The notes below the pieces were generated by a model. It saw nothing but the letters and a program-made list of their open reading frames with translations. It made no database searches and was not told the DNA's origin. A DNA stretch of 64,000 nucleotides from Pseudomonas oryzihabitans (GTDB lineage Bacteria; Pseudomonadota; Gammaproteobacteria; Pseudomonadales; Pseudomonadaceae): the NCBI RefSeq assembly GCF_006384975.1, contig NZ_CP021645.1, positions 248,001-312,000 of the forward strand. Reading direction: 5' to 3'. The translations under genes and the position numbers were made by a program. Of this stretch, positions 9,668-17,946 are shown one piece after another (position 1 is the stretch's first letter; every line of letters begins with the position of its first letter).

Positions 9668-9921
9668 GTAAAAACTCCATGTGTGAGTATTGGCCAGGCA
9701 GTATAGCGGCAGCTTTGCCTTGCGTAGAGCCTTTGTGAGCCTCTACGTGGCCGGTTGAAGCAGCCTAGTTGTTCGGCGCTACAGGATACGCATAGCGGGC
9801 GAAAGAGCGATAGGGTATTCCATGATGCAGGGGCGTGAAAACCTGATCCGTACTGCATTTTCCAAGCTTTACAGCCCAACCGTCGCCTTTTTGGGCAGCG
9901 GCAGGGGCCGTTTGGTTTCCT
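9668..9921. other. Intergenic leader of hupB; no gene seen
   Basis: It contains a CGTAGAG/CTCTACG stem-loop at about 9723-9747 and T-rich stretches, presumably the hupB promoter and untranslated leader. No conserved ORF or RNA was recognised. Confidence 0.5.
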
Positions 9922-10293
9922 TTAGGCGACTCGGTCCGGCGAAAGATGGGGCTGCAGCGGCGGCGTCAAGGGCGGCAGGCCATGGGCCGCACGGGCGGCA
10001 TCGCAATGGGGATTGGGCTCGCCGTTTTCCCAGGCGGCCATGAATTCCCGGCAGGTACTGGAGCGATTCTCATAGATGGTGCAGCGGGTGCCGCAACCGA
10101 CCTCGCCCAAGAGCGCCGCACAGCGCGCGGGCTTCTGCTCCGTGCCCTGCATCGCCACCAGGTGGGGCGTGACGGCCACGGTGAGGTTGTCGGGGACCAG
10201 GCCGCCTGCCGATTGGCATTCGCCCCAGTAGAAAGACACGCGGAAATAGGCGCAACAGGCGCCACAGCTCAGGCAAGGATTCTCGGTCGACAT
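9922..10293 (-). CDS. YkgJ-family cysteine cluster protein
   Basis: 123 residues from the ATG giving [14 protein letters not shown], the N-terminal CxxCxxCC-type cluster that defines the family. Further cysteines ([19 protein letters not shown]) complete the pattern thought to bind zinc or an Fe-S centre. Biochemical function is unknown. A longer frame starting at 10335 would add [14 protein letters not shown], which looks like untranslated sequence. It has no obvious operon partner. Confidence 0.8.
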   Translation of the reverse strand: MSTENPCLSCGACCAYFRVSFYWGECQSAGGLVPDNLTVAVTPHLVAMQGTEQKPARCAALLGEVGCGTRCTIYENRSSTCREFMAAWENGEPNPHCDAARAAHGLPPLTPPLQPHLSPDRVA

Positions 10294-10399
10294 GCACGAA
10301 GGCCATCGCAGAAACCGGCGGCGCCGGCGGGACAAGGGCGGATTCTAGGCAAGCCCCAGCAGCCTGCGAAGCCCCCGGCAACGACCGTTCGGCGGCGAC

Positions 10400-11308
10400 C
10401 TACGGCACTCTCGTCCCGGGACCGGGGGTGACCAGATGCCGCTGTAGCCAGGCGATGAACACCCTGACCTTGGCCGGCACCAGTCGGCGGTGCGGATAGA
10501 CCGCATGGATGGCGATGGCCTGGGTGTGCCAAGTGGCGAACAGTCGCGCCAGGCGGCCACTGGCGATGTCTTCGCCGACCAGGAAATCCGGCTGGCGGAT
10601 GATGCCGTGCCCGTCCAGCGCCGCCTGGTGCAGCACGCTGCCGTTGTTGGCGCGCAAAGGGCCGCCGACCTTGACCTGCAGACGTTCGGTGCCACGCTGG
10701 AATTCCCAGTCATCGCCGTCGCTGGCATAGCTGTAGAGCAGGCAGCGGTGCTGCCGCAACTCGCTTGGATGCTCCGGGTGGCCATGCAATTGCAAGTAGG
10801 TAGGCGCCGCGCAGACGAACAATTCCACCGCCCCCAATGGCTGCGCCACCAGGCTGGAATCGCTCAGCTCGCCGATGCGCACGGCGAGATCGAAGCCTTC
10901 CTCGACCAGCCGTACCTGGCGATCGCTGAGTTCCAGGTCGATGGAAACGTCCGGGTATTCCTGCAGGAAGCTGCTCACCAGCGGTGCCAGGTGGCGTACG
11001 CCGAAGGTAAGGGGGGCGCTGACCCGCAGCCGGCCCCGGGGGCGCTCGTGGCCTTCTTGCAGACGCTGTTCGAGGGCATCCAGATCACCCAGCAGGGGCA
11101 CGATGCCTTCGTAGAGGGTACGGCCGGCCTCGGTCAGGCTCAGGGTACGGGTGGTGCGCTGCAACAACCGGGTGCCGTAGTGCCGTTCCAGCGCCGCCAG
11201 GTGCTTGGTGAGGGCCGAGCGTGACAGCTCCAGACGCTCGGCCGCGGCGGTGAGGCTGCCCAGTTCGACGATCCTGACGAAGGCCTCCAGCGCACGCAGG
11301 GTATCCAT
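10400..11308 (-). CDS. LysR-family transcriptional regulator
   Basis: 302 residues: an N-terminal winged helix-turn-helix (LGSLTAAAERLELSRSALTKHLAALERHYG, residues ~17-46) followed by a two-lobed effector domain (RGRLRVSAPLTFGVRHLAPLVSSFLQEYPDV). It belongs to the CrgA-like group with the RTTRTLSLTEAG linker. It is divergent from doxX-ygiD across 100 bp, the usual arrangement for a LysR protein and the operon it controls, so it probably regulates those genes and itself. The inducer is unknown. Confidence 0.9.
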   Translation of the reverse strand: MDTLRALEAFVRIVELGSLTAAAERLELSRSALTKHLAALERHYGTRLLQRTTRTLSLTEAGRTLYEGIVPLLGDLDALEQRLQEGHERPRGRLRVSAPLTFGVRHLAPLVSSFLQEYPDVSIDLELSDRQVRLVEEGFDLAVRIGELSDSSLVAQPLGAVELFVCAAPTYLQLHGHPEHPSELRQHRCLLYSYASDGDDWEFQRGTERLQVKVGGPLRANNGSVLHQAALDGHGIIRQPDFLVGEDIASGRLARLFATWHTQAIAIHAVYPHRRLVPAKVRVFIAWLQRHLVTPGPGTRVP

Positions 11309-11325
11309 GCCTTGTTTCCTATTCG

Positions 11326-11336
11326 TGCACAGTGCA
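11326..11336. promoter_or_regulatory. Palindrome in the LysR/doxX intergenic region (candidate operator)
   Basis: TGCACAGTGCA is an 11-bp perfect palindrome 17 bp upstream of the LysR start, in the divergent promoter. It is a candidate LysR-family binding site. No experimental match is implied. Confidence 0.35.
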
Positions 11337-11408
11337 TTCGCAGTTTGCTGCTTTATTCGCGTTATGGAAACAGGACAATGAGCCTATCTTCCCTGAACGA
11401 GTGCCATC

Positions 11409-11807
11409 ATGAACGACCGTACCGCTCCTTACGCTGCCCTGTTGCTGCGCATCGCCTTGGGCGTGATGTTCCTGGCCCACGGCCTGACGAAACTGCTGGT
11501 CTTCACCCTGCCAGGCAGTGCCGCCTTCTTCGCTTCGGTGGGTTTTCCCGGCTGGTTGGCCTATCCGGTCACCTTCTTCGAGCTGGCGGCCGGTATCCTG
11601 TTGCTCTTGGGTGCCTGGGTCCGTCCCGTGGCGGCGGTCGCCGCCGTCCAGTTGTTCGTCGCCGCGACCGTCCATTTCGGCAATGGCTGGTCGTTCACCA
11701 ATCCCCATGGTGGCTGGGAATATCCGGTTTTCCTCGCCGTCACCGCCGCGGCCCTGGCTCTGTTGGGCGCCGGTCGGCTGTCCTGGGATGCCCGCAAGCA
11801 CGCCTGA
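11409..11807 (+). CDS. DoxX-family membrane protein
   Basis: 132 residues with about four membrane helices (LLLRIALGVMFLAHGLTKLLVF; FFELAAGILLLLGAWVRPVAAVAAVQLFVA; VFLAVTAAALALLGAG). LAHGLTKL near residue 22 is a DoxX hallmark. DoxX proteins are small inner-membrane proteins, some linked to quinone or thiol redox reactions; the exact activity here is unknown. It is followed after 24 bp by the ygiD-like dioxygenase, with which it is probably co-transcribed under the divergent LysR regulator. Confidence 0.85.
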   Translation: MNDRTAPYAALLLRIALGVMFLAHGLTKLLVFTLPGSAAFFASVGFPGWLAYPVTFFELAAGILLLLGAWVRPVAAVAAVQLFVAATVHFGNGWSFTNPHGGWEYPVFLAVTAAALALLGAGRLSWDARKHA

Positions 11808-11831
11808 TTCTGCCTTCGAGAGGTAACCGCC

Positions 11832-12608
11832 ATGTCGCTTCCCACCCTGTTCGTTTCCCACGGCTCGCCCATGGAGGCGCTCGACGCCGGTGCGGCGGGA
11901 GAGGCTTGGCGGCGCCTGGGGCAGACGCTGCCAACGCCTGCGGCCATCGTCGTGGTGTCGGCGCATTTCGATACCCAGGTGCCGGTGTTCGGCCGCGCCG
12001 AGCGCCCGGCCACCATCCATGACTTCTACGGCTTTCCCGACGCCCTCTACCAACTGGACTATCCCGCGCCCGGTGCCCCGGCATTGGCCGAGCAACTGGC
12101 TCAAGGACTGCGTGACCAGGGCTGGGAGGCGCGTACCGGCGAGCAGGGCCTGGATCATGGTGCCTGGGTGCCGCTGCGCTATCTCTATCCCGAAGCAGAG
12201 ATTCCGGTGGTGCCCCTGTCGATGAGCGCGGCCCGTGGGCCGGAGTATCACTTCGCCCTGGGCCAGGCGTTGGCGCCCCTGCTGCCGGCGGACACCCTGC
12301 TGATCGGCTCGGGTAGCCTTACCCATAACCTGGGTGATTTCCGCCGGGGTGGCAGTGAATCGCCCGGCTATGTGGCGGACTTCCAGCAGTGGATGCAGGG
12401 CCGTCTGCAGGCGCGTGATCTCGCGGCCCTGCTGGATTACCGCCGCCAGGCACCTGGTGCCCGCCAGGCGCATCCCACCGACGAGCACCTGCTGCCGCTA
12501 TTCGTCGCCCTGGGCGCCGCGGACCCGGAAGGGGACTTCGCCATCCATCACGACGGCATCGCCCATCGCATCCTGGCGATGGACCTCTACGGTTTTTCCC
12601 GCCACTGA
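11832..12608 (+). CDS. ygiD: DODA-type extradiol aromatic ring-opening dioxygenase (YgiD)
   Basis: 258 residues of the LigB/DODA superfamily, related to 4,5-DOPA extradiol dioxygenase YgiD. Metal ligands are visible in LFVSHGSPM (His9), VVSAHFDTQ and GLDHGAWVPLRYLYP, with SGSLTHNL before the C-terminal third. These enzymes cleave catechol-like rings with Zn/Fe. The physiological substrate in bacteria is uncertain. The ATG is preceded by GAGAGG. The gene is second in the doxX-ygiD unit and is followed by a strong terminator. Confidence 0.88.
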   Translation: MSLPTLFVSHGSPMEALDAGAAGEAWRRLGQTLPTPAAIVVVSAHFDTQVPVFGRAERPATIHDFYGFPDALYQLDYPAPGAPALAEQLAQGLRDQGWEARTGEQGLDHGAWVPLRYLYPEAEIPVVPLSMSAARGPEYHFALGQALAPLLPADTLLIGSGSLTHNLGDFRRGGSESPGYVADFQQWMQGRLQARDLAALLDYRRQAPGARQAHPTDEHLLPLFVALGAADPEGDFAIHHDGIAHRILAMDLYGFSRH

Positions 12609-12617
12609 TGCACAACG

Positions 12618-12651
12618 AAGGCCCGGCTCCCTTGGTGAGCCGGGCCTTTTT
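12618..12651 (+). terminator. Rho-independent terminator after ygiD
   Basis: AAGGCCCGGCTC (12618-12629) pairs perfectly with GAGCCGGGCCTT (12637-12648) and runs into T5. The left arm begins with AA, so it can act weakly on the minus strand too, for the convergent Yip1 gene. Confidence 0.9.
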
Positions 12652-12668
12652 CAGGGGAACATCCTGCC

Positions 12669-13262
12669 TCAGCCGAACAGCTGCGGACCGTAGCCCCACA
12701 TCAGTACCGTGGTCGCCATCAGTACCTCGAGCACCAGCACCCCGATGGCCAGCGTCGAGCCGGACATGATGAAGCCTTCACGCTGGTCGATATTGAGGAA
12801 GGACGGAATGCCGGTGTAGAGCAGGTAGGCCGAATAGGCCAGGCCGACGATACCGGCGATGGCACACAGCCACACCAGCGGATAGAACCCCACCAGCCCG
12901 CTAAGCAGCATCGGGGTGGCCACGTAGCCGGCGAACAGGATGCAGCGATTGGCACTGGGTCGATCCGGATAACGCCGCGCCAGCCAGTGGATCACATGAC
13001 CCATGGCCACCACTGCGGCCATGATCAGCGCATAGCTGATGACCGCCAGCACCACGGCGGTGGGTAGATCCAGTACATGGGCTTCGCCACCGCCGAAGCG
13101 CCAGCCGAAGGTGGTGGTGCCGACCAGGGACGCCACGACCGGAATGGCCGCCAGGAAGGCGACATGATGGGCGAAGAAGTGCCCGACGGATTCCCCTTCG
13201 CGACGAATCTGTTGCCACTCGCGATCGGGATGGGCCAGCAGGCCCCAGACATGATTGATCAT
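12669..13262 (-). CDS. Yip1-family integral membrane protein
   Basis: 197 residues with about five hydrophobic helices (HHVAFLAAIPVVASLVG; AVVLAVISYALIMAAVVAMGHVI; FAGYVATPMLLSGLVGFYPLVWLCAIAGIVGLAYSAY; LAIGVLVLEVLMATTVLMW). The start MINHVWGLLAHPDREWQQI and the overall plan fit the Yip1 domain family of bacterial membrane proteins of unknown function. The ATG at 13262 has GAGGAG ahead. A longer frame from 13295 adds only arginine-rich residues. It is convergent with ygiD and divergent from hpxO. Confidence 0.8.
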   Translation of the reverse strand: MINHVWGLLAHPDREWQQIRREGESVGHFFAHHVAFLAAIPVVASLVGTTTFGWRFGGGEAHVLDLPTAVVLAVISYALIMAAVVAMGHVIHWLARRYPDRPSANRCILFAGYVATPMLLSGLVGFYPLVWLCAIAGIVGLAYSAYLLYTGIPSFLNIDQREGFIMSGSTLAIGVLVLEVLMATTVLMWGYGPQLFG

Positions 13263-13553
13263 GATCCTGCTCCTCACCCGCTGTGGTCGCCGCAAGCGGG
13301 CCTCTAGGTGATGGCGAATGCTGGACTAACGCATCTGGCGACTACCTTATGAGTATAGAAGGGCTCTGGAATGCGTCATGCGAGCCGACGAAGGGTCGCC
13401 TGCTTCGAAACGAAGCGACCAGCGGCGCCCAGGCACCAGCCTGGTGCGTTTTCTGCCGAGCTTTACTGCGTTGTGCGCCGATTTTCCAATACCTGACCAC
13501 TTGGACAGGTTTTTGCTTGGTCAGGGCATCTGTTACCGCCAACGAGGCCTGTC
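13263..13553. other. Intergenic region upstream of hpxO with several hairpins
   Basis: It holds three dyads: GCTTCGAAACGAAGC (13402-13416), GCACCAGCCTGGTGC followed by GTTTT (13433-13452), and CCTGACCA...TGGTCAGG with an 18-bp spacer about 30 bp before hpxO. The second looks like a short terminator or attenuator; the third could be a regulator site. No coding potential was recognised. Confidence 0.45.
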
Positions 13554-14711
13554 ATGCCAACTCTCGACATCATCATCGCCGGTGCCGGCATGGGCGGGCT
13601 CAGCGCCGCCCTGGCACTCCAGCAAGCCGGCCACCGCGTACGGCTGTTCGAGCGTGCCATGGAGCTGGCGCCCATCGGCGCGGCCATCTCCATCTGGCCC
13701 AATGGCGTGAAGGTGCTGGACCGCCTGGGCCTGGGGCCAGCCATCGCCGCCGTGAGCGGCGACATGCGCACCATGAGCTACCACGATCAACAGGGGCAAT
13801 TGCTCACGCGCTTCAGCCTGCTGCCGCTCTATGAGGCCGTCGGTCGCCCTGCACAGCCAATCGCCCGGGCCCAGTTGCAGCGCCTGTTGCTGGACGCGGT
13901 GGGCGCGGAGCGGGTAACGCTCGGTGTTGGCTGCGAGGGTTTCGCGCAAGACGAGCACGGGGTGACGGTAACACTCAGTGACGGTCGCCAGGAGCGGGCC
14001 GACCTGCTGGTCGCCGCCGACGGGACCCACTCGCGGCTGCGGGACCGGGTGGTGGGGCAGTCGATCACCCGTGACTACTGTGGCTACGTGAACTGGAACG
14101 GACGGGTGAAGATCGCGCCGGACCTGGCCGAAGAACACGAGTGGGCGCAGTTCGTGGGTAATCACCAGCGCGTCTCGCTGATGCCCATGGGCGGCGGCGA
14201 GTTCTACTTCTTCTTCGATGTGCCGCTGCCCAAGGGGACGCCCAACGACCGTAGTCGTTACCGCGAGGAGCTGGCCGGGCATTTCGCCGGCTGGGCACCG
14301 CCGGTGCAGCGCCTCATCGAGCGCCTGGATCCCCAGGGGGTCGCCCGGGTCGAAATCCACGATACCCGACCGCTGACCACCCTGGTGCGTGGGCGAGTGG
14401 CCCTGCTGGGCGATTCGGCCCATTCCATGGCGCCGGACCTGGGGCAGGGTGGTTGCCAGGCCATGGAGGATGCCTGGGTGCTGGCGCGTTGCCTGGAAGT
14501 CGAAGCCGATCCCTTGGCAGCCTTGCAGGCCTACGAGCAGGCCCGCGTCGAGCGGGTCGCTGGCATCGTCGAGCGGGCGCGCAAGCGCTGCGAGATCACC
14601 CATGGCCAGGCTCCCGAAGCTACCCGCGCCTGGTACGCCGAGCTCGCCGAGGAAACCGGTGAGACGGTGATCGCCGGGTTGCGCAAGACCGCTGACGGCG
14701 GCCCGCTGTGA
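13554..14711 (+). CDS. hpxO: FAD-dependent urate hydroxylase HpxO
   Basis: 385 residues, near-identical in length to Klebsiella HpxO. FAD-binding IIIAGAGMGGLSAALALQQAG lies at the N-terminus; GAAISIWPNGVKVL, GYVNWNG and FYFFFDVPLP are HpxO-like blocks; RGRVALLGDSAHSMAPDLGQGG is the second FAD motif; ARKRCEITHG near the end is characteristic. The enzyme converts urate to 5-hydroxyisourate with NADH and O2, the first step from urate to allantoin. The downstream hydrolase and decarboxylase genes of that route are not in this window. Confidence 0.88.
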   Translation: MPTLDIIIAGAGMGGLSAALALQQAGHRVRLFERAMELAPIGAAISIWPNGVKVLDRLGLGPAIAAVSGDMRTMSYHDQQGQLLTRFSLLPLYEAVGRPAQPIARAQLQRLLLDAVGAERVTLGVGCEGFAQDEHGVTVTLSDGRQERADLLVAADGTHSRLRDRVVGQSITRDYCGYVNWNGRVKIAPDLAEEHEWAQFVGNHQRVSLMPMGGGEFYFFFDVPLPKGTPNDRSRYREELAGHFAGWAPPVQRLIERLDPQGVARVEIHDTRPLTTLVRGRVALLGDSAHSMAPDLGQGGCQAMEDAWVLARCLEVEADPLAALQAYEQARVERVAGIVERARKRCEITHGQAPEATRAWYAELAEETGETVIAGLRKTADGGPL

Positions 14712-14782
14712 AATAGTCGGGGCGGGACGAACGGCAGTGTCTGGGGTATAAATCCCTATTTGGCTTATCAGAGATTCTGCCC

Positions 14783-15799
14783 ATGCGTCTACGTCTCGCC
14801 CTAACCCTCGTCAGTTCTTTCGCCCTGGCTCCGCTGGCCTTCGCCGCCGAGAGTGGCTGCCCTTATCCGCAGACGGTGAAGTTCGCCGGACCCAACTGGG
14901 AGAGCGGCATGTTCACCACCGAGGTCCTGCGCCTGCTGGTGGAGAAGGGCTATGGCTGCCAGACCGACGCCGTGCCCGGTAATACCGTGACCCTGGAGAA
15001 CGCCCTGGCGCAGAACGATATCCAGGTCACCGGCGAGCAGTGGGCCGGTCGCAGTCCAGCTTGGCGCGCGGCGGAGCAGGCCGGCAAGGTCTTCGCCGTG
15101 GGCGAGACCGTCAAGGGTGCCACCGAGGGCTGGTGGGTGCCGGAATACCTGGTCAAGGGCGATCCGGCCCGGGGCATCAAGGCCAAGGCACCGGACCTCA
15201 AGAGCGTGGCCGACCTGCCGCGCTACAAGGATTTGTTCCGCGATCCGGAAGAACCGGGCAAGGGCCGTTTCCTCAATTGCCCCACCGGCTGGACCTGCGA
15301 AATCGTCAACACCCAGAAGCTCAAGGCCTACAAGCTGACCGACAGCTACACCAACTTCCGTACCGGCACTGGCCCCGCGCTGGATGCTGCCATCGCCACC
15401 GCCATGCGTCGGGGCGAGCCGGTACTCTTCTACTATTGGTCGCCGACCCCGCTGATGGGTCGCTACAAGCTGGTCCAGCTGGAAGAGCCGCCCTTCAGCG
15501 AAAAGGCCTGGGAGACGCTGTCGGACCCGAAGAATCCCAATCCACTGCCGTCGCGGTCGCTGCCGGCCAAGATCACCATCGGCGTTTCGCGCGACCTGCA
15601 CGACAAGGCGCCGGCCCTGGTGGCCCTGTTCGAGAAGGTGCAATTCCCCCTCGACCAGTTCAACGGCATCCTCGCCGAGATGGCGGAGAAGCACGAAGAC
15701 GCCCAGGTGGTGGCCAAGCGTTTCCTCAAGGAGCACCCGGAGGTCTGGGCGTCCTGGCTGCCGGCGGAAAACGCCGAGCGGGTGAAGGCGGCGCTCTGA
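14783..15799 (+). CDS. Periplasmic substrate-binding protein of a betaine/choline-type ABC transporter (OpuAC family), copy 1
   Basis: 338 residues with a signal peptide cleaved near AFA-AE (residue 23). Aromatic-rich blocks of the glycine-betaine/choline-binding family are present: VKFAGPNWESGM, GATEGWWVPEYL and LFYYWSPTPLMG, whose Trp/Tyr residues would box a quaternary ammonium group. It is clearly paralogous to the second binding protein at 17947-18906 (shared FAGxNWESGM, FRDPEEPGKGRF, TNFRxGTGPALDAAI). No permease is adjacent; it may share the transporter encoded 3 kb downstream. The ligand is not determined by sequence. Confidence 0.88.
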   Translation: MRLRLALTLVSSFALAPLAFAAESGCPYPQTVKFAGPNWESGMFTTEVLRLLVEKGYGCQTDAVPGNTVTLENALAQNDIQVTGEQWAGRSPAWRAAEQAGKVFAVGETVKGATEGWWVPEYLVKGDPARGIKAKAPDLKSVADLPRYKDLFRDPEEPGKGRFLNCPTGWTCEIVNTQKLKAYKLTDSYTNFRTGTGPALDAAIATAMRRGEPVLFYYWSPTPLMGRYKLVQLEEPPFSEKAWETLSDPKNPNPLPSRSLPAKITIGVSRDLHDKAPALVALFEKVQFPLDQFNGILAEMAEKHEDAQVVAKRFLKEHPEVWASWLPAENAERVKAAL

Positions 15800-15856
15800 G
15801 AGCCCGCCCGGGCGGGTGATGGGCGATAATGGTGGTTTCCTCTATTGGAGCCATCC

Positions 15857-16639
15857 ATGACCGTCGCCGCCCTCACCATGTACGTCGAGCCCGCCGAGGT
15901 ACGAGCCGCCTATCGTCAGCTGGCCGACGCCGTGGCCCGGCGGTTGGACGTAGAACTCGCGCCCGCCCCCGAGGATCTGCCGACGCTCTGGAGTCATCCC
16001 GATCTGCTGCTGGCCCAGACCTGCGGCTATCCCTGGGCGACCCGCCTGCGCGGCCAGGTCCGTCTGGTCGCCGCTCCGCGGTATGACTTCGAAGGCTGCG
16101 CAGGGGCCGAGCACTGCGCCTTCATCCTGGTGCCGGAAACGCTGGAGGCGGAGAGCCTGGCCGACCTGCGCGGCAAGCGCGTGGCCCTCAATGGCCTGGA
16201 CTCCAACACCGGCATGAACCTGTTGCGCCACGCCGTGGCCCCCCTGGCCGAGCGCGGCCGCTTCTTCGGTGAGGTCATCGTCAGCGAGAGCCACGCCAAC
16301 AGCCTGGCCCTGTTGCAGCAGGAGCATGCCGATGTAGCCGCGGTGGATGCCGTGACCTATGGCTATCTGCGTCGCGCCGAGCCTGGACGCGTCGCGGGTC
16401 TGCGTCTGCTGCAACGCACCCGGCCGAGCCCGACGTTGCCCTTCATCACCGCGGCCAGCCGGTCCGATGCCGAGGTGGACGCCTTGCGTGCTGCCTTGAA
16501 CGACAGCCTTGCGGCTGACCCCGAGCTGGGTGGCATCTTGGCCATCGAGGGCATTACCGCAGTGGACGAGGCCACCTATCTGCCGCTGCTGGACTGGCGC
16601 CGTGAGGCGGTGGAAAAGGGTTATCCGGTCATCGCCTAG
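15857..16639 (+). CDS. PhnD-like (phosphate/phosphite/phosphonate family) substrate-binding protein without a signal peptide
   Basis: 260 residues. The body follows the PhnD periplasmic-binding fold: LLAQTCGYPWATRL, VALNGLDSNTGMNLLRHAVAPL and VIVSESHANSLALLQQEHADVAAVDAVTYGYL. The N-terminus MTVAALTMYVEPAEVR is not a signal sequence, so the protein is probably cytoplasmic or uses the domain as a sensor. The ATG at 15857 has GGAG 6 bp ahead; a TTG at 15845 is less likely. No permease or ATPase partner is beside it. The stop codon TAG is the first three bases of a palindromic repeat. Confidence 0.75.
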   Translation: MTVAALTMYVEPAEVRAAYRQLADAVARRLDVELAPAPEDLPTLWSHPDLLLAQTCGYPWATRLRGQVRLVAAPRYDFEGCAGAEHCAFILVPETLEAESLADLRGKRVALNGLDSNTGMNLLRHAVAPLAERGRFFGEVIVSESHANSLALLQQEHADVAAVDAVTYGYLRRAEPGRVAGLRLLQRTRPSPTLPFITAASRSDAEVDALRAALNDSLAADPELGGILAIEGITAVDEATYLPLLDWRREAVEKGYPVIA

Positions 16640-16726
16640 GTTGGGCTGAGACGATTCCACTGTCGAAGCCAAACATTGGGAAGCCGGCCTGGGAATGTTG
16701 GGCTTCGCTGTGCTCAGCCCAACCTA
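16637..16726. repeat. GTAGGTTGGG-type palindromic repeat, copy 1
   Basis: TAGGTTGGGCTGAG at the left pairs with CTCAGCCCAACCTA at the right, with an inner TCGAAGCC.AAC / GTTGGGCTTCG pair. It shares its core with copies at 16744, 28284 and 33781. The left end supplies the TAG stop of the PhnD-like gene. Confidence 0.85.
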
Positions 16727-16743
16727 AGGTGACGGCTCTTGGC

Positions 16744-16836
16744 GTAGGTTGGGTTGAGACGGCTTTATCGTCGAAGCCCAACATGGGGAGTGTGGCCTGG
16801 TCACTGTTGGGCTTCGCTGCGCTCAACCCAACCTAC
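16744..16836. repeat. GTAGGTTGGG-type palindromic repeat, copy 2
   Basis: GTAGGTTGGGTTGAG and CTCAACCCAACCTAC form the outer arms; CGAAGCCCAAC / GTTGGGCTTCG the inner arms. It lies 17 bp after copy 1, making a tandem pair between convergent genes. Its right end supplies the TAG stop of the MBL-fold gene. Confidence 0.88.
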
Positions 16837-17666
16837 GGTGTCCCTGCCTGCAACCGCCGCAACTCCACCAGATCATGGCTACAGAACAGCGTCAGCCCCA
16901 GGTCCTGGCGCAGGGAGAGTTCGCGTAGCCGGGCCTGGTTGTCCAGGCGGCTGGTGCGGTCGGCTTCCATCAGCCGCTGGTAGAACCTCAGTCCTGGGGT
17001 ACAGCGGCGTTCGGGATGGCCCATCTCCTCGCGGTAGAAATAGGCGTCGCCGGCGTGCAGCAGCCAGCCGCCGTCATGTTGGATGGCGATCCCGGCATGA
17101 CCCGGGGTATGGCCGGGCAGGGGGATCATCAGGATTTCCGGTGGCAGACCGGGCAGGTCGCGGACGGCGGCGAAGCCCTGCCAGGCTTCGCCCTGCGGCT
17201 CATGGAAGTGCCAGTGGCGGATGCCTTGCCACTGCGCCGGGCTGTAGCGACGGCGGCCGATGAAGCCGTGGCGCTGCCGCTGGGCCTCCCACTCGCGCTG
17301 CAGCACATGGACCTGGGCCTGGGGAAAGTCGTCCAGTCCGCCGGCATGATCGAAATCCAGGTGGGTCAGCACGATATGGCGCACATCGCCGGGCCGAAAG
17401 CCCAGCCGGCGGACCTGCGCCAGGGCGCTGAGTTCGGGGTCGTACTGGATGCGATTCATCAACCGGAAGAAGGGGCTCAGCCGCCGACCGCGTTCCTGCA
17501 AGTCGAGTTCGCCGAAGCCGGTGTCCACCAGCACCAGTCCGGAATGGTCGGTCTCTACCAGCAGACAATGACAGGCCAGGTGGGCGGCGAGACCGCGGCT
17601 GAAACCGTCATACAGCGCCCCGCCCAGGGGGCACATGCAGCCGCAATTGATGTGATGGATACGCAT
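16833..17666 (-). CDS. MBL-fold metallo-hydrolase (AHL-lactonase-like family)
   Basis: 277 residues from the ATG giving MRIHHINCGCMCPLGG. The metal-binding motif is HLDFDHAGG (HxxxDH near residue 110) and PGHTPGHAGI supplies the next His. LLHAGDAYF carries the bridging Asp. The layout, with the GLVLVDTGFGELDL beta strand, resembles the AttM/AiiA-type lactonase branch, but many relatives have other substrates, so quorum quenching is only a possibility. A frame extending 60 residues upstream is low-complexity and unlikely to be translated. The gene is divergent from the second betaine-type binding protein. Confidence 0.82.
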   Translation of the reverse strand: MRIHHINCGCMCPLGGALYDGFSRGLAAHLACHCLLVETDHSGLVLVDTGFGELDLQERGRRLSPFFRLMNRIQYDPELSALAQVRRLGFRPGDVRHIVLTHLDFDHAGGLDDFPQAQVHVLQREWEAQRQRHGFIGRRRYSPAQWQGIRHWHFHEPQGEAWQGFAAVRDLPGLPPEILMIPLPGHTPGHAGIAIQHDGGWLLHAGDAYFYREEMGHPERRCTPGLRFYQRLMEADRTSRLDNQARLRELSLRQDLGLTLFCSHDLVELRRLQAGTP

Positions 17667-17946
17667 GGCGGGCTCCGCGAGGGTGACCTGCGGTAGAAGA
17701 GGCGAGGGCGGGCAAAGTTCGAGCGCAGCGGCCGTTCGTGCGGGTCCGCAGCCGGTGGGGGGGCGGCGGGCCGGGGCGGCGACGATTGACCGACCGGAGC
17801 ACGATCTCGGGTTAAGCGCCGGTGAGGCGGGTAAGGGCAGTGCCACGGCCTCTGGCTGAACCCTGAGCCGTCGGTGCTGACCAAGCTAGGATCGCCAGCG
17901 GACCGGCTCTGCCGCCCTGGCCCGCCCAGCGCAGACGGAGCCGTCC
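17667..17946. other. Divergent intergenic region; no gene seen
   Basis: 280 GC-rich bases between the MBL-fold gene and the second binding-protein gene, presumably holding both promoters. No operator or RNA motif was recognised with confidence. Confidence 0.4.

Noticed and set aside
16637..16836. CRISPR array
   Set aside because: The repeats are two palindromic elements of about 90 bp with no regular repeat-spacer period and no cas genes anywhere in the window.
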